Positions 36,601 to 51,600 of a stretch of DNA of 64,000 nucleotides are shown in pieces (the first letter of the stretch is position 1; every line of letters starts with the position of its first letter). The notes under the pieces were generated by a model. That model had not been told where the DNA came from. It ran no database searches and worked only from the letters and a program-made list of their open reading frames with translations. The DNA lies in NCBI RefSeq assembly GCF_037038585.1, contig NC_092524.1, forward strand, positions 67,506,552-67,570,551, given 5' to 3'. Position numbers and translations under genes: made by a program. Origin of the DNA: Patagioenas fasciata (taxonomy: Eukaryota > Chordata > Aves > Columbiformes > Columbidae).

Positions 36601-39600
36601 CTGCCCCTCTGCTCTGCCCTGGGGAGACCACAGCTGGAATCTTGTGTCCAGTTGTGGCCCCTCAGTTCCAGAAGGACAGGGAACTGCTGGAGAGAGTCCA
36701 GCGCAGCCACCAAGATGCTGAAGGGAGTGGAGCATCTCCCGTGTGAGGAAAGGCTGAGGGAGCTGGGGCTCTGGAGCTGGAGAAGAGGAGACTGAGGGGG
36801 GACTCATTCATGGGGATCAATATGGAAAGGGTGAGTGTCAGGAGGATGGAGCCAGGCTCTTCTCGGTGACGACCAATGATAGGACAAGGGGCAATGTGTT
36901 CAAACTGGAACACAAGAGGTTTCACTTAAGGTTCCACTTAAATTTGAGAAGAAAATTCTTCTCAGTGAGGGTGACAGAACACTGGCTCAGGCTGCCCAGG
37001 GAGGTTGTGGAGTCTCCTACTCTGGAAACATTCAAAACCTGCCTGGGCACCTTCCTGTGGAACCTCAGCTGGGTGTTCCTGCTCCAGCGAGGGGATTGCA
37101 CTGGATGAGCTTTTGAGTTCCCTTCCAATCCCTAACATTCTGTGATTCTGCGATCTACAGAGCTGCTGGAGACAGCAACAGGCAAAAAACAAACTGGAGA
37201 AAAGGTCTCTTCATCTCCAGAACATCCTGGGCTACAATTCAGCTACTGAGGTTAGTTTGTGAGTACAACATCAAGGATTTCTCATATTAAGTCTGCAGTT
37301 CAGAAATACTCAGTACAACTTTCTTCCAACAACTCCAGTTAACACATGTTGAAAACAGGGACTCCTAGGGGCAGGGAGATTAAGTGTGATAACAGCAGGA
37401 CACACACCAGGCAGCCACTCCTGCCATTCAATTTTTCAAAGAGAGTTTTATATCTTGTACCATCTGCAGGGTTCTGACATTCACGGTCAGCTCACACAGA
37501 ACACATTCCCTCCACTTTCCTGTGCCTGGAGTTTCTCATCAGCCTTAATTTCATTTTTATGATTTGTTGAGCAGTCTCAAGGAACTGGATGGAGTTTAGG
37601 CAATGTGAGTACAACTTGACATTCAGGCATTAGAAGCAATTATGTACTCCAAACCAAAGAAAGGATAAAATACCCCGCGTTAAAGCTCATTTTGCAATAA
37701 GCAATAACTTATTTTGGATATTGTCAGGGCCATTTGTGCTTAGAGAATTAGCAGTATAATGCTACCCACGGTACTGTATTAATGGGATACCATTATAATT
37801 TTGCACTCAAGGCTCAAAACCAAGAGCCACTGTCAAATTCCTGCGCAGTTTCCTTTTCCATCCCTTCAGTGCCAATACCAGTGGCCCAGATAAAGCGCTC
37901 GACATCTGAAGGGTGAATTTCTATTTTAAATTTAACAGACTTGACTTACTAGTAGAGAGTTGAACGACTCTAAAAGTCATTGTTAATTCTGAGTTCTAAT
38001 CCATCTATATGCAAAACAGCCATCCAACATTTTTACAAGCATGAACAAATACAAGTGCACTTTTGGGAGATGCAGGGGAGAAGGATGCACCTTGAGAGGA
38101 ATTTCACTGAATTTCTAAACATTAACTTTTAAACACACCAGATGAGTAGGGCTGTAGAAGGAACATCCATTTAAGAAGAGTATTCCTTACTGCATTAACA
38201 GCTTACTAATTGTTTTAGATATCCATGACTGTTGCATTTTAATGCCTTAGGAGACACATTAGGGGCTAGTCATACCTTGACAATTGCTTTGCTTGGAACA
38301 TCAAGTGGTTGCCACTCATTGTCTTGAAGCTTCTTCAGATTATCAAATTTTTTATTCACATCTTCTACCTATTGGAAATCCCCAAAAAGTCCAGGTTTAA
38401 TTCTCTAAAATTATCAGATTCACAATAGAACAGCATTTCATAAAATCAGGTGACAAATTTAAGCACAGTTATGCATTTAAGTACTTCAGTATTAAACATT
38501 CTCATACAGTTGACTCATGAAGATTACGCTAAATATACACAAGCTCCAGATTACGTGACAAGACTGGTCTCATTTCCGTAGTTTAAGGGTTAGTAGAGGA
38601 GGTATGGAATCATTCAGTAAGACCTAACATCTAAAATAAGGGAGCTGGTTTACAACCCATTCTTGTGCTGAACTTAAGCGCTTTGACAATGGTCGCGTTT
38701 CAGAAATGCAGAAGAACCCGTTGCGTAACAGCCTTGATGCCAAACGAGCACGGCTCTTCCATTATGTGGGAAACACGTCATGCAAGGCTGTTTGCTCTGT
38801 TAAAACTCTGGCCTGAACGGCTTTGTGATGCAGGTTGTGCTTGTTCGTGATAAACCAGCTCTGCAGCGTTACCTCCTCCCCAACTGATACTCAGGGCAAC
38901 AGCCCTGTTCTCCTCAGACTTTGTAAGGGACACACTTGCTACTAAGGCCAAACAAGGCTTATTTATGTACGGTCACAAGTCCTTTACATCCTCCCTGAAA
39001 CTCAGGGGACACAAAGAAAAAACAAATGCAAAAAGGGGTAGAGTTCATAATTCTGTTACTCCAAGTCTCTTTAAGGGAAAAGATGGGAATGCTCAGGCTG
39101 GACATGAGGAAGAAATTGTTGTCCCCGAGGGTGGTGAGAGCCTGGCCCAGGTTGGGCAGAGAGGTGGTGGATGAACCATCCCTGGAGACATCCCAGGCCA
39201 GGCTGGACGGGGCTCTGAGCAACCTGAGCTGGTGAAGATGTCCCTGCTCATGGCAGGGGTGGCACTGGATGAACTTGGAAGGTCCCTTCCAACCCAAACT
39301 GTTCTCTGATTCTATGAGAAACCTCAGCTGCTCCCAGATACATATTACTATAGGCAAACTCTGTTTTTCAAGCTCCTTGTTCTAGTGAGGTTCCCCTCAA
39401 GTACCTCTGAAGAAGCTGATCAAACTCTTACACTTTCTGGAGGGAATTCAAGACCTATGACTAGGACCTTAAAAATAAACCCACCTTTGCATTTTCTTTA
39501 ACTAGTTACAAGTTCCTTTTTAAATGTTGATTTACAAATACTGTCAAAGGGTTATTTTGATCTCTTAGAATATTATCTTTCATTCTGAAAACAATGGAAG

Positions 39601-42600
39601 CACCAACAAATAGAGATGAAGGTTTTCTACTACCTGAGCTCACCCCTATATAAAGTTAGTGTAGTTTCTTTGTTATTCTCATACTGAAGCATGGAATCCC
39701 TGCTTTTCAGATATGGAATTTTCCAGAAGCTCCCAGTTTTTGGTTCAGGTAGACACTGTGACTTTATCCTCACTCCAAACCAGAATAAGACTTGGCTTCG
39801 TGCCTCCATTCCAGAGAAAAACGAGATAAACAGGCCACAAGAAGGCACAACAGATGAACCGGTCCATGAATTACCAATTGTAGTACACCAACTATTCACC
39901 AGAGAGTGCTAAACAACAACCTGCATTTTTTAAATACAAAAAAACCCGAGAACTTGAATATTCAGACAACCAAAAATATAGTTTCAACCCACTGTTTGTA
40001 AATAACACAATCAACTTTGTCCTAGTGTGTAGCACGCAGGTACATACCTGAAAGTTAACCATGTCCCAAAATCCATCTAAGTCTGTACACGTTGTTTCTT
40101 TTTCACCTCGTTTAAATTCACAGTTATCCACCAGCCCTTCAAACTGTTTAAACCTTTCTGCTATGAGCAGTCTGGTCTGACCAGTTGTGGTGCGAATAAG
40201 ATCTTTAGCTGATAGGAACAAGAAAACACTAAAGAAAGTACATCTTGGAATAATCCATCATTTGACAATTGATATAAATAAGTATTTGAAGACTCTGGAA
40301 TTAGTTTATTGATTAAAGTACGTGCATCTATTTGCAGACCTGCAATACAATTCAGATGGAGCGCACCTATCCATTGAACTTCTCTAAACCTGCTGCTTTA
40401 AAAAAATAAATGTTTAAATCTCTAAGTCTTTAAGATAAGCATTGATGAATCATCTTTGTTTTCCCAGATAAGGACACTTATTCTACTTTAAAACCTAATT
40501 TTTAAAAAAACAGTTTGGCTACAGTTCATACGTTTAAATACACTTAAAACTGACAACAGAAGAACTATTTCAATACACACTTTGCTCACTTTAGTGCCGA
40601 GCACAATCACGTCAAGTACTACCCATATGTTTTAGTATTAGGAGATAAAGCACACCTTCTTGTCTCGAGGCAGACACAGCTCCAAACTTTATCTAATACA
40701 ACTCCTACTAAGTGCTGTTTTGCAAAAATATTCAGCTACATGTACTTCCCTCTGTCCCCTGCATTTACCATAACACTCCTTTTAGTGCCTATCACAGTTT
40801 AGTCTTACCATCCTCTGGAATGTCCAACTCAAGTTTTCCATCCCACTGGAGGCACTGAGACATCAGCCTCTCTGTCTCAGACCGAAGAATGTTTCTAAAA
40901 ATAAAGGGAAAGTAAAAAAAAATTAGTCTCTGGACAATTTTCTAACTGGTGTCACTACTTGTGGCTGTTAATGATCACTCTCCTACACTGTCTTTGAGCA
41001 GAATCACAGAATGTGAGGGATTGGAAGGGACCTGGAAAGCTCATCCAGTGCAATCCCCCCGCCGGAGCAGGAACACCCAGCTGAGGTTCCACAGGAAGGT
41101 GTCCAGGCGGGTTTGAATGGCTGCAGAGAAGGAGACTCCACAACCTCCCTGGGCAGCCTGGGCCAGGCTCTGCCACCCTCACCATGAAGAAGTTTCTTCT
41201 CAAATTTAAGTGGAACCTCTTGTGTTCCAGTTTGTACCCATTACCCCTTGTCCTATCATTGGTTGTCACCGAGAAGAGCCTGGCTGCATCCTCCTGACAC
41301 TCACCCTTTATATATTTGTAAACATTAATGAGGTCACCCCTCAGTCTCCTCCAAGCTCCAGAGCCCCAGCTCCCTCAGCCTTTCCTCACACGGGAGATGC
41401 TCCACTCCCTTCAGCATCTTGGTGGCTGCGCTGGACTCTCTCCAGCAGTTCCCTGTCCTTCTGGAACTGAGGGGCCACAACTGGACACAAGATTCCAGGT
41501 GTGGTCTCCCCAGGGCAGAGCAGAGGGGCAGGAGAACCTCTCTGACCTACTGACCAACCCCTTCTAACCCACCCCAGGTAACATTGGCCTTCCTGGCCGC
41601 AAGGGCCCAGTGCTGGCTCATGGTCACCCTGCTGTCCCCAGGACCCCCAGGTCCCTTTCCCCTACGCTGCTCTCTAACAGGTCATTCCTCAACTTATACT
41701 GGAACCTGGGGCTGTTCCTACCCAGATTGAAGACTCCACACTTGCCCTTGTTATCTTTCATTAAATTTTTCCCTGCCCAACTCTCCAGCCTGTCCAGGTC
41801 TCACTGGATGGCGGCATAGAAGCCATTAGACTCTTCAGTTTGCTGACTGGCTGAGGTGCAATTTCTTTTCTACTGCGTTCAAGCTCGTCTTCCTTAGGAC
41901 AAGGTGCTAGACTGTAGACTTGTGGACTCTTTACTTGCACTAGCAATACAAAAGGGAAAACAGGAACGTGTGCCTACTCAGGTCACTGCTGACAGCCACC
42001 GGCCACGGTAAGTTAATCTTTACAGGATGTCTTGTGACTCATGTTAAGAGGCTCTGAACACACAACAGGGAAGTGAAACAAATGAACACAAACCTGAAAT
42101 ACGGCACATCATGCTCTTGCTCTTTTATATCATCCGACTTTGTTTCGGGCGTTGTTGTATCTGCAGAGACAGGGCTTGTTTCATTCAATCTCCCAATGAA
42201 AGTTTTCTCATCTGATTCATTTGCTGAAAAATACAAAATGCATTTGTTCAGAATGTGGAGAAAACAAAAAGCATTGGAACAATAAACCAAGTGTGAAATT
42301 CCTACCTGTGTCTCCTTTCAAACTTGTAGTGGTTTGCTCTTCTTGAATGCTTTCAGCAGCAGGTGAAACTTGACTTTTTAAATTAGGCTCTTGTGCCACG
42401 GTCTCACTGGATTTTTTAGTTATATTACTGGAAACAAAAAAACAAATACATTCAACATGAAGACACAGTGAGAAACTGACATCAAATATGGTCAGACACA
42501 CAAAACTGCTCATTTGGTAGGCTGTCTTACATTCAACACTAGAGAATGCAATTCCTACTAAAATTAATAAATTTGTATATATACGTATGGCACAAGTCCC

Positions 42601-45600
42601 TGATATATGGAACTACTTTACTTTAAAGCATAGACAGGATTATAGATTATATATAATTGTATTAAGATCAGATTTGATTAAGCAACAGTAACAACCACGA
42701 TGATCAGGTGTTTCAACAATACAACAGTTTCACTTGCATTTTAGGCCATGAGATGAAAGAATCTTACATTGGAGATTTTGAAAAATCCCAGGAGGCATTA
42801 GGTGTCAAAAATGCATTTGCTCTCGAAGGAGTCATGGGGGTAACTTTGTAAGTCGCTAATCCACTTAATGGTTGAAACACAAAGTTTTGAGGTGCAAAAG
42901 AGCGTGTTCTGGGTCTCCCTGGAGCAGAATTGTTGTTGTTTTCCACTGAGGTTTGTTCCTGTTGAAGTTCGACTGATGCTGAACTTTTAGAATCAGCTGC
43001 AGAATCTTTCACCGCTGGATCCAGTTGAGTGTTTTTATTCACTTCACCTTTGGAAGGAATTACCTACAACAGCACAAATAAAGAAACCAAACGCTACATT
43101 ATCAAATCAACCAAGTGTTTACTGTAGGCATGGGCTGAATTATAACATCACTGTCTGAAAGTCACCAGGGAATGAACAGTTTCTGGTAAGTCACTTTGTT
43201 AATTTTGCATAAGTGTACACAAGTCATGATTTACCAGTAAGCCCAACTGGTTTTGACATCTGCAAATCATTCTAGCAACATGGGTAGCACTTCACTACGA
43301 GGAATGCAACAATCCACTGAAGAGGCTAAATTTGGAGGACACCTATCAAAAGAGCAATTAAAATTAGCAAATGCTTGCTCCCACTGCTAGAAAAAAATGC
43401 TTTAAAGTGATAAGGTCCTCAAGAGCAAAATTCCTGGCTCCAAATCCATGTAGGTCTGTTGAATAATCACAGTTTATACACATACTCTAATCCAAAGACC
43501 GAAGAACAAGCTAAAATAACCCGATAGCTGAGGAATGCAGCCCAAGACAAAGAGAATACAAGAGCAGTTAGGATGACAGGATGTTGTTCAAAGACAAGAA
43601 AAAGTTACTCAACACGTTGAGTCCACATTCCTATGAGACGAGTGACTAGATATGCATTCCGTATGACTTTGAGATACCTATACTGAGATATTGTTAGCAC
43701 AAACTAGCCCAAAGAGCTTACAATGTTTTTCCAGAAAATATGCATCTTCAAGTCTCATTGTACTTTAGATACCCATGCTTGGAATGTGTGTTAAAAGTTG
43801 GATTCAAGGCTGATTTCTTGTAACATGATGACTGAGGTTACAGCAAGAGTTTACCCACGGGCAGCAGAAAGTGGCTCCTGGAGCTTATCTGAGTGAAGAT
43901 GTAAGAGCCACTTACATCTGCAGGCGTTTGTGGTGGCGAGACTGCATCTGGAATATTGTGTCCAGTTCTGGGCCCCTCAGTTCCAGAAGGACAGGGAACT
44001 GCTGGAGAGAGTCCAGCGCAGGGCAACAAAGATGCTGAAGGGAGTGGAGCATCTCCCGTGTGAGGAAAGGCTGAGGGAGCTGGGACTCTTGAGCTTGGAG
44101 AAGAGGAGACTGAGGGGGGGACTTCTTTAATGTTTACAGATATATAAAGGGTGAGTGTCAGGAGGATGCAGCCAGGCTCTTCTCAGTGACAACCAATGAT
44201 AGGACAAGGGGTAATGGGTTCAAACTGGAACACAAGAGGTTCCACTTAAATTTGAGAAGAAACTTCTTCACGGTGAGGATGGCAGAGCCTGGCCCAGGCT
44301 GCCCAGGGAGGTTGTGGAGTCTCCTTCTGTGCAGCCATTCAAACCCGCCTGGACACCTTCCTGTGGAACCTCAGCTGGGTGTTCCTGCTCCGGCGGGGGG
44401 ATTGCACTGGATGAGCTTTCCAGGTCCCTTCCAACCCCTGACATTCTGTGATTCTGTGATTGATTGTACCAGTTTCAGGACAACACTAGAGCACAACTGC
44501 GGTTATGGAAACGGGGCTGGGAGACGTGAGGGAGACACAAGGTGAGAGGGAATGGTGGGGTGCAACAAAAAGAAAACAAAAATCATTGACAGTTTTCACA
44601 CAGGACTGTCAGCACATGAACACATGGGCAAATTGTTTGGGAACCTGAGTCAGAGGGCTACAATAAGCTCACATGATGCTGTCTCTGTGTAGAAGGAGAC
44701 AAGTTTCATTATAACAGTGGCACTGAGAACCACAACAACTGCCTTTAATGGCGATGTGTCTACTTGGCAGAGAATAACATTTCCAGCTTTACTTGTTCAA
44801 AGACTAAAAATGCATTTATTTCTTAGCTTCTAGAGTCTCGTGTACCCTTTTCCATAGCAGGAAAATGGTACATTCCGATCATGTTTCAAAAAGGATGAAC
44901 TTGACAAAGTTTACAAATGCTAGATACAACCAGCAAAGCAGCCCTTTTTTTTAAGCTAAACATCAGACATAAGATGTTACATAAGAACTTCTTGTCTAAT
45001 TTAAATCATTGTCCAAATCTTGGTTAGTAACAAAGTCATTCATATAAGCAAACTACATTTGATCTTCATTTTACAAATATGGCAATATGAATGCATACAG
45101 CTTCTTCCCAAAAATCTAGCTTATTAACGAATATATTACTTCCATACTTTAACACAAGTATATTCAAGCTACAGTTACACTGTTATTGGTTCTTAAATCA
45201 GTTTAACTGCTTTTCCATTTCAAATATTAAATGACCTACCTCCGTGACGTCAGGTTTGACTGCTTTCTTCTGCTTTCCCACATTTGCCGTCTTTCTCTGT
45301 GACTGGTTACCTAGAAGGAAAGAAACTCCCAAAGGTCATAAAGGCATCTAATTAAGACAGTCTTTCACCAAAAGATTACCATAAAAGTCCAGTGGTTAGA
45401 AACAGGGAGAGACTGTTTTGTTTCTTGAGTGTGAGGTGGCAAGAGGGCAGGCACCTAATTGCAAAAGTCCATTCAAAAGAAAACATGGCCTAGGATTTAA
45501 CAGCCTATTAAGAGATGTATCACCAACAAGGGAAAACAAATTTATTAAGTCATTAGTCTTTAGACATTGTCATATACTAAAAATAAAACTCATCATATTT

Positions 45601-48600
45601 CCTTAAAGGCTGAACAGCTACTGTCAAGTCAATTTGAGTTCGGATTTTTAACTTCCACATAGCATAGGGTTTCTGTTGGCGAATTGAACTTGATACTATC
45701 AAAGCTGAGCTTTCAGTCTAGGGGTTAACTTCTGCCATTTATATTACTAAGGATGCTGCAAAACATTCTGGAGAATTTCCTGAGAATAAGCACTAAAAAT
45801 TTTCCCTTCAGTAACCATTAAGCTCCCCTAGCCTAGTTAACAGACAAATATGGACAAAGGGAAATTCCTGACCTGAAAATCATAGGCTCTTATCTCTCCC
45901 TGAGGTTTCTGTTCCTGATCACAGACTTAATAACACCAAACTGGCAAACCTTTAGCAGTTCTGGATCTGTGCTTTCAGTTTATAATTACCATACGGGTAT
46001 TGATGCTCCACGCTGATGGATTTTATAAGAAACTGTCCAACGTTGGTTTTTCAATATTACAATAGAGTTCCAGATAAGAGTCTAAGTGATAGAGTATTTA
46101 GTCCTTTTCTTACATGACGATTCAGCTTGACTTACATACAGTCTGTCTACTCAAAGGAGTAGCTACACAGCAGAATATAGTGTGCAAAGATAGCTGAGAA
46201 CAAGTTGATACTTATCTCCACAGCACAACAGAATGCCTGAGATATGAGCAAGATCCTAAAGACAGAGTCATCTTAGTATATAATTTGACGATGAGTCTAA
46301 CAGCAGCATATAAATGTACATATGCTGTTTCCAGTGCTCGCTTATCCAGTAGTAGATGGTATCTTTACAGCACACTATTCGAAATACTTACGTGTCAGGC
46401 TTGAGCTCCACAAGCAGGACTTACCAGCAGTAGCAGCTGTTTTCATCATCTGCCTGGCTGCAGAGGCGCCTGCTCTGGTGATCCGGACGTTGGAGGTTGA
46501 CTGGCTGGCAGGCTGTAACACTGTGAGGAATGGTAATAAACAAGAAGCTGCATTTAAGTAATATAATTGAAGGTTTACATTTTGTAGAAATCAAAAAAGC
46601 ACACTAGGAATTATTAGTTTCATTAGTTTGCCAGAATCAACTGGGGTTTTTTTAAGTTCAGGGCAAGGGTTCTAAGCATTGAGAGCACAACTCAGCCTTG
46701 GCATCAAGGTGACACTCTGCAGGATCTCGACTGAAGACGGTTTTGTTGTACAGTCCAGCTCCTAATAACATCAAGGTTCCAGTGTGCTAGACACCCTGGT
46801 CATTCTATGAAAGTATTCCAAGATCCGAATTTAATGTAATCTAATAAAGTATTTATAAAATTAAGATTAATCTGACTCAAGTCTATGCACTGTATTACCT
46901 ATCTTAATAATTTTCATCTCTGTATTTTAGTACTATTTTTCATTTCCTGCAAAAAATGATTGCATTCTCCTGCACACAGAAATTTAACAGGAGCTCTTTA
47001 TTTCATACTCTCCCTTTCTCTATCTGCCTGAAATCTGGTATCCCCACTTAGTTACTGTTAAGGCCATTTGTGGTATTAATGTCATTCTAACTTCCACAGA
47101 ATTGCTGGGAATGTTGGGAAAAAAATTACGAGATAAATAACATTTGATTTGTCCAAACATTCACTTCCCTCACATTTTTATATCGGTGTCTAAGTACATT
47201 CAGCAAAAAGCATTATCAAGTGTAGTGGATGACAATTAAAAAAAATGAAGTTTTAATTGTGATATCAAACACTGATAGTAGATCTTTTCAGTACCCATCG
47301 AAAGCATGACAAATTTATTTAAATAAAGGTCTGCTGCTTGCTGATTTAATTAAGTTAGCGATGCGAGAGTCATTTCACTCTAAATTACTACTGAGTATCT
47401 TGCATTAACATCAGTATTCCACATGACTTAGCCTTATCTACTTAAGGCATGTGCATCACTGTGCTACCGGGAAGAATTTCTAATCAAAGGCATTCTACTC
47501 CCTTAAACAAAGGTGGCATGAATTGCTTTGTTTTCTTCAGAAATGTGTGCAATTGTCACACAGAATGTCCAAAAACTGGAGATACAGAGGGGGCTGTTGT
47601 AAAATATGAAAACATAAGATTGTGCTTGTCATTGAAAGAAGACAATCAGACATTTACATGGCATTGGTGTGCATCAGAAGATCAGGGTCCTATCTCCAAC
47701 ATTATATATTTATGTGAGCATGCTTTACCAGAAGGTTTTCCTTTTCCAAACCTTCTTCAGTGCTGAGCTACACAAGCAGTTTCATTTGGCGACCGCAGAC
47801 AGCAGCACATCTGCTGACGGACAGAAAGACTTAACTGAAAATATTTAGAGCTGATTCAATCAGCTCTTTTCTAGGTTACCCCCAATACCAAGGAAAATTC
47901 ATATTTTACTTATATCAGCTATTGTTCATCTTTCCATGTGAAGTCACTTGCTCTTCTGTAATAGCAGCAGCTACTACACGTGATATTCTTTGAGATGAAT
48001 GGGAAGATCTGTGTAGTTCCGAATGCTCAAGCAGCAGTCATGCAATTCTGCCTACTGACCTTTTTCTTTTCCCTCTCCTAGGGGGAATAATCAGCAGCCA
48101 GGAGGGTATTAAATATCTTGCATTCCATTTTCCCACCCTATAGAAGTGACAACATGCCATACCTAGGGCCACATGCTTGATATTCTTCCAGCTATTCCCC
48201 TTGTCATGGTAGGAACGGTTGTCATAAAATCTGCTTGTTTCCTACACCTGAAAACATACTAGAGGTCTCTCGCAAAGATGTTCCTTGTCCTTCCTCCTCA
48301 GCTATTGAATCAGAAAAACAAAACAGCCCTGTCCATTCAGATTGAGATGTAGGGATCATTCCATACCTTTCTCTTTTTCCACCACTTTGTCTGTACTCGT
48401 CTGTTTACGTCCTGCTTGTGTAGGGCGCACACCATGTCCATTGGCAGAGACCTATAAGAGAAAAATAGGGTTTTGTCAATCAGAGACGAGGCAGTTTAAT
48501 TTCTTTCACCTATCTTAAGTTCCAGTAAAACAAATGGTCAAGTAATTTGGCGCAAAAGTCTTTAGAAAGTCAAGAGAAATTAAGAATAACTAAAAAAGCT

Positions 48601-51600
48601 CATTTTAGGCATGCGTTGACATGCATTATTCAAAATTAGGAATTTCTCAGAAAAATAATGAAGAAAAATATTTAAGAGGGTTTCAGTTTACTAGGAAACT
48701 AGGTGTCAATTACTACCACATCTTAGTACATATCAGGTACTTTAAAAAACAGCTTTTCGCAAATAAAATAATATTAACTCAGTCAAACTTTCATAAAGTT
48801 ATGACTGGAAATCCTTCGTATGCGTTGAAGTTTTGTAAGGCAAGACGGATAGATCCAAATTATAGCTTCTTCCACACATTCCTGCTGGTAAAATTCCTCA
48901 AAACCCCCTAATTTTTTTATACAAGTAAAAGCAGAAGGGACTGCCAAGATTCACAGTAGAAATACGCCAACATTGAAGTGATTTTGACTGTGAAAGCTGT
49001 TATCACAGAATCACAGAATGGACTGGGTTGGAAAAGACCTCAGAGATCATCCAGTCCAACCCTTGGTCCAACTCCAGTCCATTGACCAGATCACGGCACT
49101 AAGTGCCATGTCCAATCTCAGTTTAAAAACCTCCAGGGCCGCTGAGTCCAGCACCTCCCTGGGCAGCCATTCCAACGCCTGACCACTCTCTCTGCACAGA
49201 ATTGCTTTCTAATCTCCAGCCTCAATTTCCCCTGGCAGAGTTGAAGCCCCTGCCCCCTTGTCCTATTGCTGACTGCCTGGGAGAAGAGCCCAATCTCCCC
49301 TGGCTAGAACTGCCCTTCAGGTCGTTCTAGAGAGTGCTGAGCTCACCTCTAAGCCTCCTCTTCTCCAGACTAAACAAGCCCAGCTCCCTCAGCCTCTCCC
49401 CATAGCTCTTGTGTTCAAGTCCCTTCACCAGTCTTCTTGTTCTTCTCTGGACCTGCTCCAGCACTTCAATCTCTTTCCTGAACTGAGGGGCCCAGAACTG
49501 ACCACAATACTCCAGGTGTGGCCTCATCAATGCAGAGTAAAGGGGAAGGATCACTGCCCTTGTCCTGTTGACCATGCTATTTTTGATACAGGACAGGATA
49601 CCATTGGCCTTCTTGGCCACCTGGGCACACTGTTGGCTCATGTTGAGCTTCCTGTCAATTAGTACCCTCAGGTCCCTTTCTGCCTGACATGAGCAGTAAG
49701 GATTAGTCACAGGTCATACGTACAGTAATTGCATCTCAACAAATTACGTCTCCATTTATATGGCTCTAAGGAAAAATTAGATAGAAATTTGTACAAATGC
49801 TACATACCAATTTTGACTTTTAGCCACTAGTTTTACCCATTTAGAATACAGAGTACTGTAGTAAAGATGCAAAGTAAAAAAAAAAGCAACCAAAGTCACT
49901 CTTGTCACTGAAATTCCCCAAGAAAATAAAACAGCTCCATGTCTGGCACATTGAAAATAGTAAATTCAGCAACAGCGCACTTACATTAGTGTAAGGTGAA
50001 ACATTTTACAGTTTTTCAAAACATAAATACCGTTGAAGCTTTATGAAATTAAGATGCCAAATTAGCAAAATAAATAGTATCTCCACAGTTAAGCGCACCA
50101 GATCTGTCACTGTACAGACTCCAAGAAGTCAAACTAACGTCACAGTCGGGTTGACTCAATCCCTCAACTTCAAAAGGTAGATAAAAAGGGTGGTGGTTCA
50201 ATTTAATATACAACAATATTATTAAGTTCAACTTTAAAAACAAATGTTTTTTCCCACTGTAACAAGTTTTTAATGATGCTGTCAATTTGCTGGGTTGCCT
50301 ACAACCTTTTGATGATCAAGTGTGATCTAGGAGAAAAATGAACTGACTTTTTATAACCTGTATCATGAAAGACTTCGAGCAACTAAGAGACACTTTCGTC
50401 TAAATTTATTTGCTTAAGTTTATTAAAAAAACCCCAAGCACCCCACAACAACAAACCGTAGAGAGTTTAGATGCAGTTGGTATCACAGTTTTTTCTTCTT
50501 GGTTCCTGGCCTTTGATCGAGTAATCCTCCCGGAGGAAGCAGGAGCCACCTGAAAACAACCCCAAGGAAAAAAGAGTGAACAAGTTACCAGTCCTCAAAT
50601 AACTTGGTTGTTTCATTTGTGAGTGAACCATTCCAGTTTTTAGACTGAGAGCAGTCATAAATACAAAAAAAGTCCACCAAAACTCCTGTTCTACTTTTAA
50701 AAAACAAGCCTTGATTGTTCCTTATTATTTAAAAAAATATATGTATCAACTATTTACAAAATAATCTGGCTATTTTGCATAACATACGCATAAGTTTTAT
50801 ACAAATAGAAATTTTCATATAAAGTATGTCTAATATAGTGACATAGGATAATTTAATAGGGTATAATTCAAATAGTAATATTAAATATCTAAAGTAAGTA
50901 TATATTATTATTACCTTCTCTCTTGGCTTCGCTATCGCAGGATCTACAGTGACATGTGAAAGAAATCCAGGTGCAGTTGGTCTATATAACCCAACTTTAA
51001 ACACACCCTTTTTTGCTTTCTCTCTTTGCTCTATCAGTTTTCGAAGTTCCTTTTCTTCCTTATAGCGCTGGAGCATTTCCCTGCGGTCAGCAATCCTCTT
51101 GGTAGCTGCATTTGTAGGTTGTTCTGAAGCAAAGATAAAATATAGACACGTTATAAACATCTTGAAAAAATTTTTCAGCCAACAATGAGGAAAATCAGAA
51201 CATTTCAAAAAGCTTTTCCAAAATGAAGAGGAACGCACTAAGTCAAAGAGCAGAAATCTGGAGTCTGTGCCTGCAAGTTACAATTCAAGTCTTACAATGC
51301 AAATACATAAGCTTGCTAAAAGCTTACGTTCTCTTAATTGTTTTAACCATCCCCACTAAAAGAGCATTTAATTGTAAATTTCAGCTTGCAAATACATCTC
51401 TTCAAATCTGCACCTCAGGGATACTGTGAATTCATATCCATTTCATAGCACAAACGCCGATCCTGCAAGGTTACTAGCATTAATGTTAACACTTTAATTA
51501 CTGATTTAGTTTATTTGAGTCAGTTTCTTTATTCGAACATTTGTAACATCATTGAAAGCTGAAGTTTAGGTCCGCTTTAGATACCCAAGTCTGTCTCAAG

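Noticed and set aside
49327-49710. 127-codon minus-strand protein as a host gene
   Set aside because: It is the end of the CR1 reverse-transcriptase frame in a truncated LINE.
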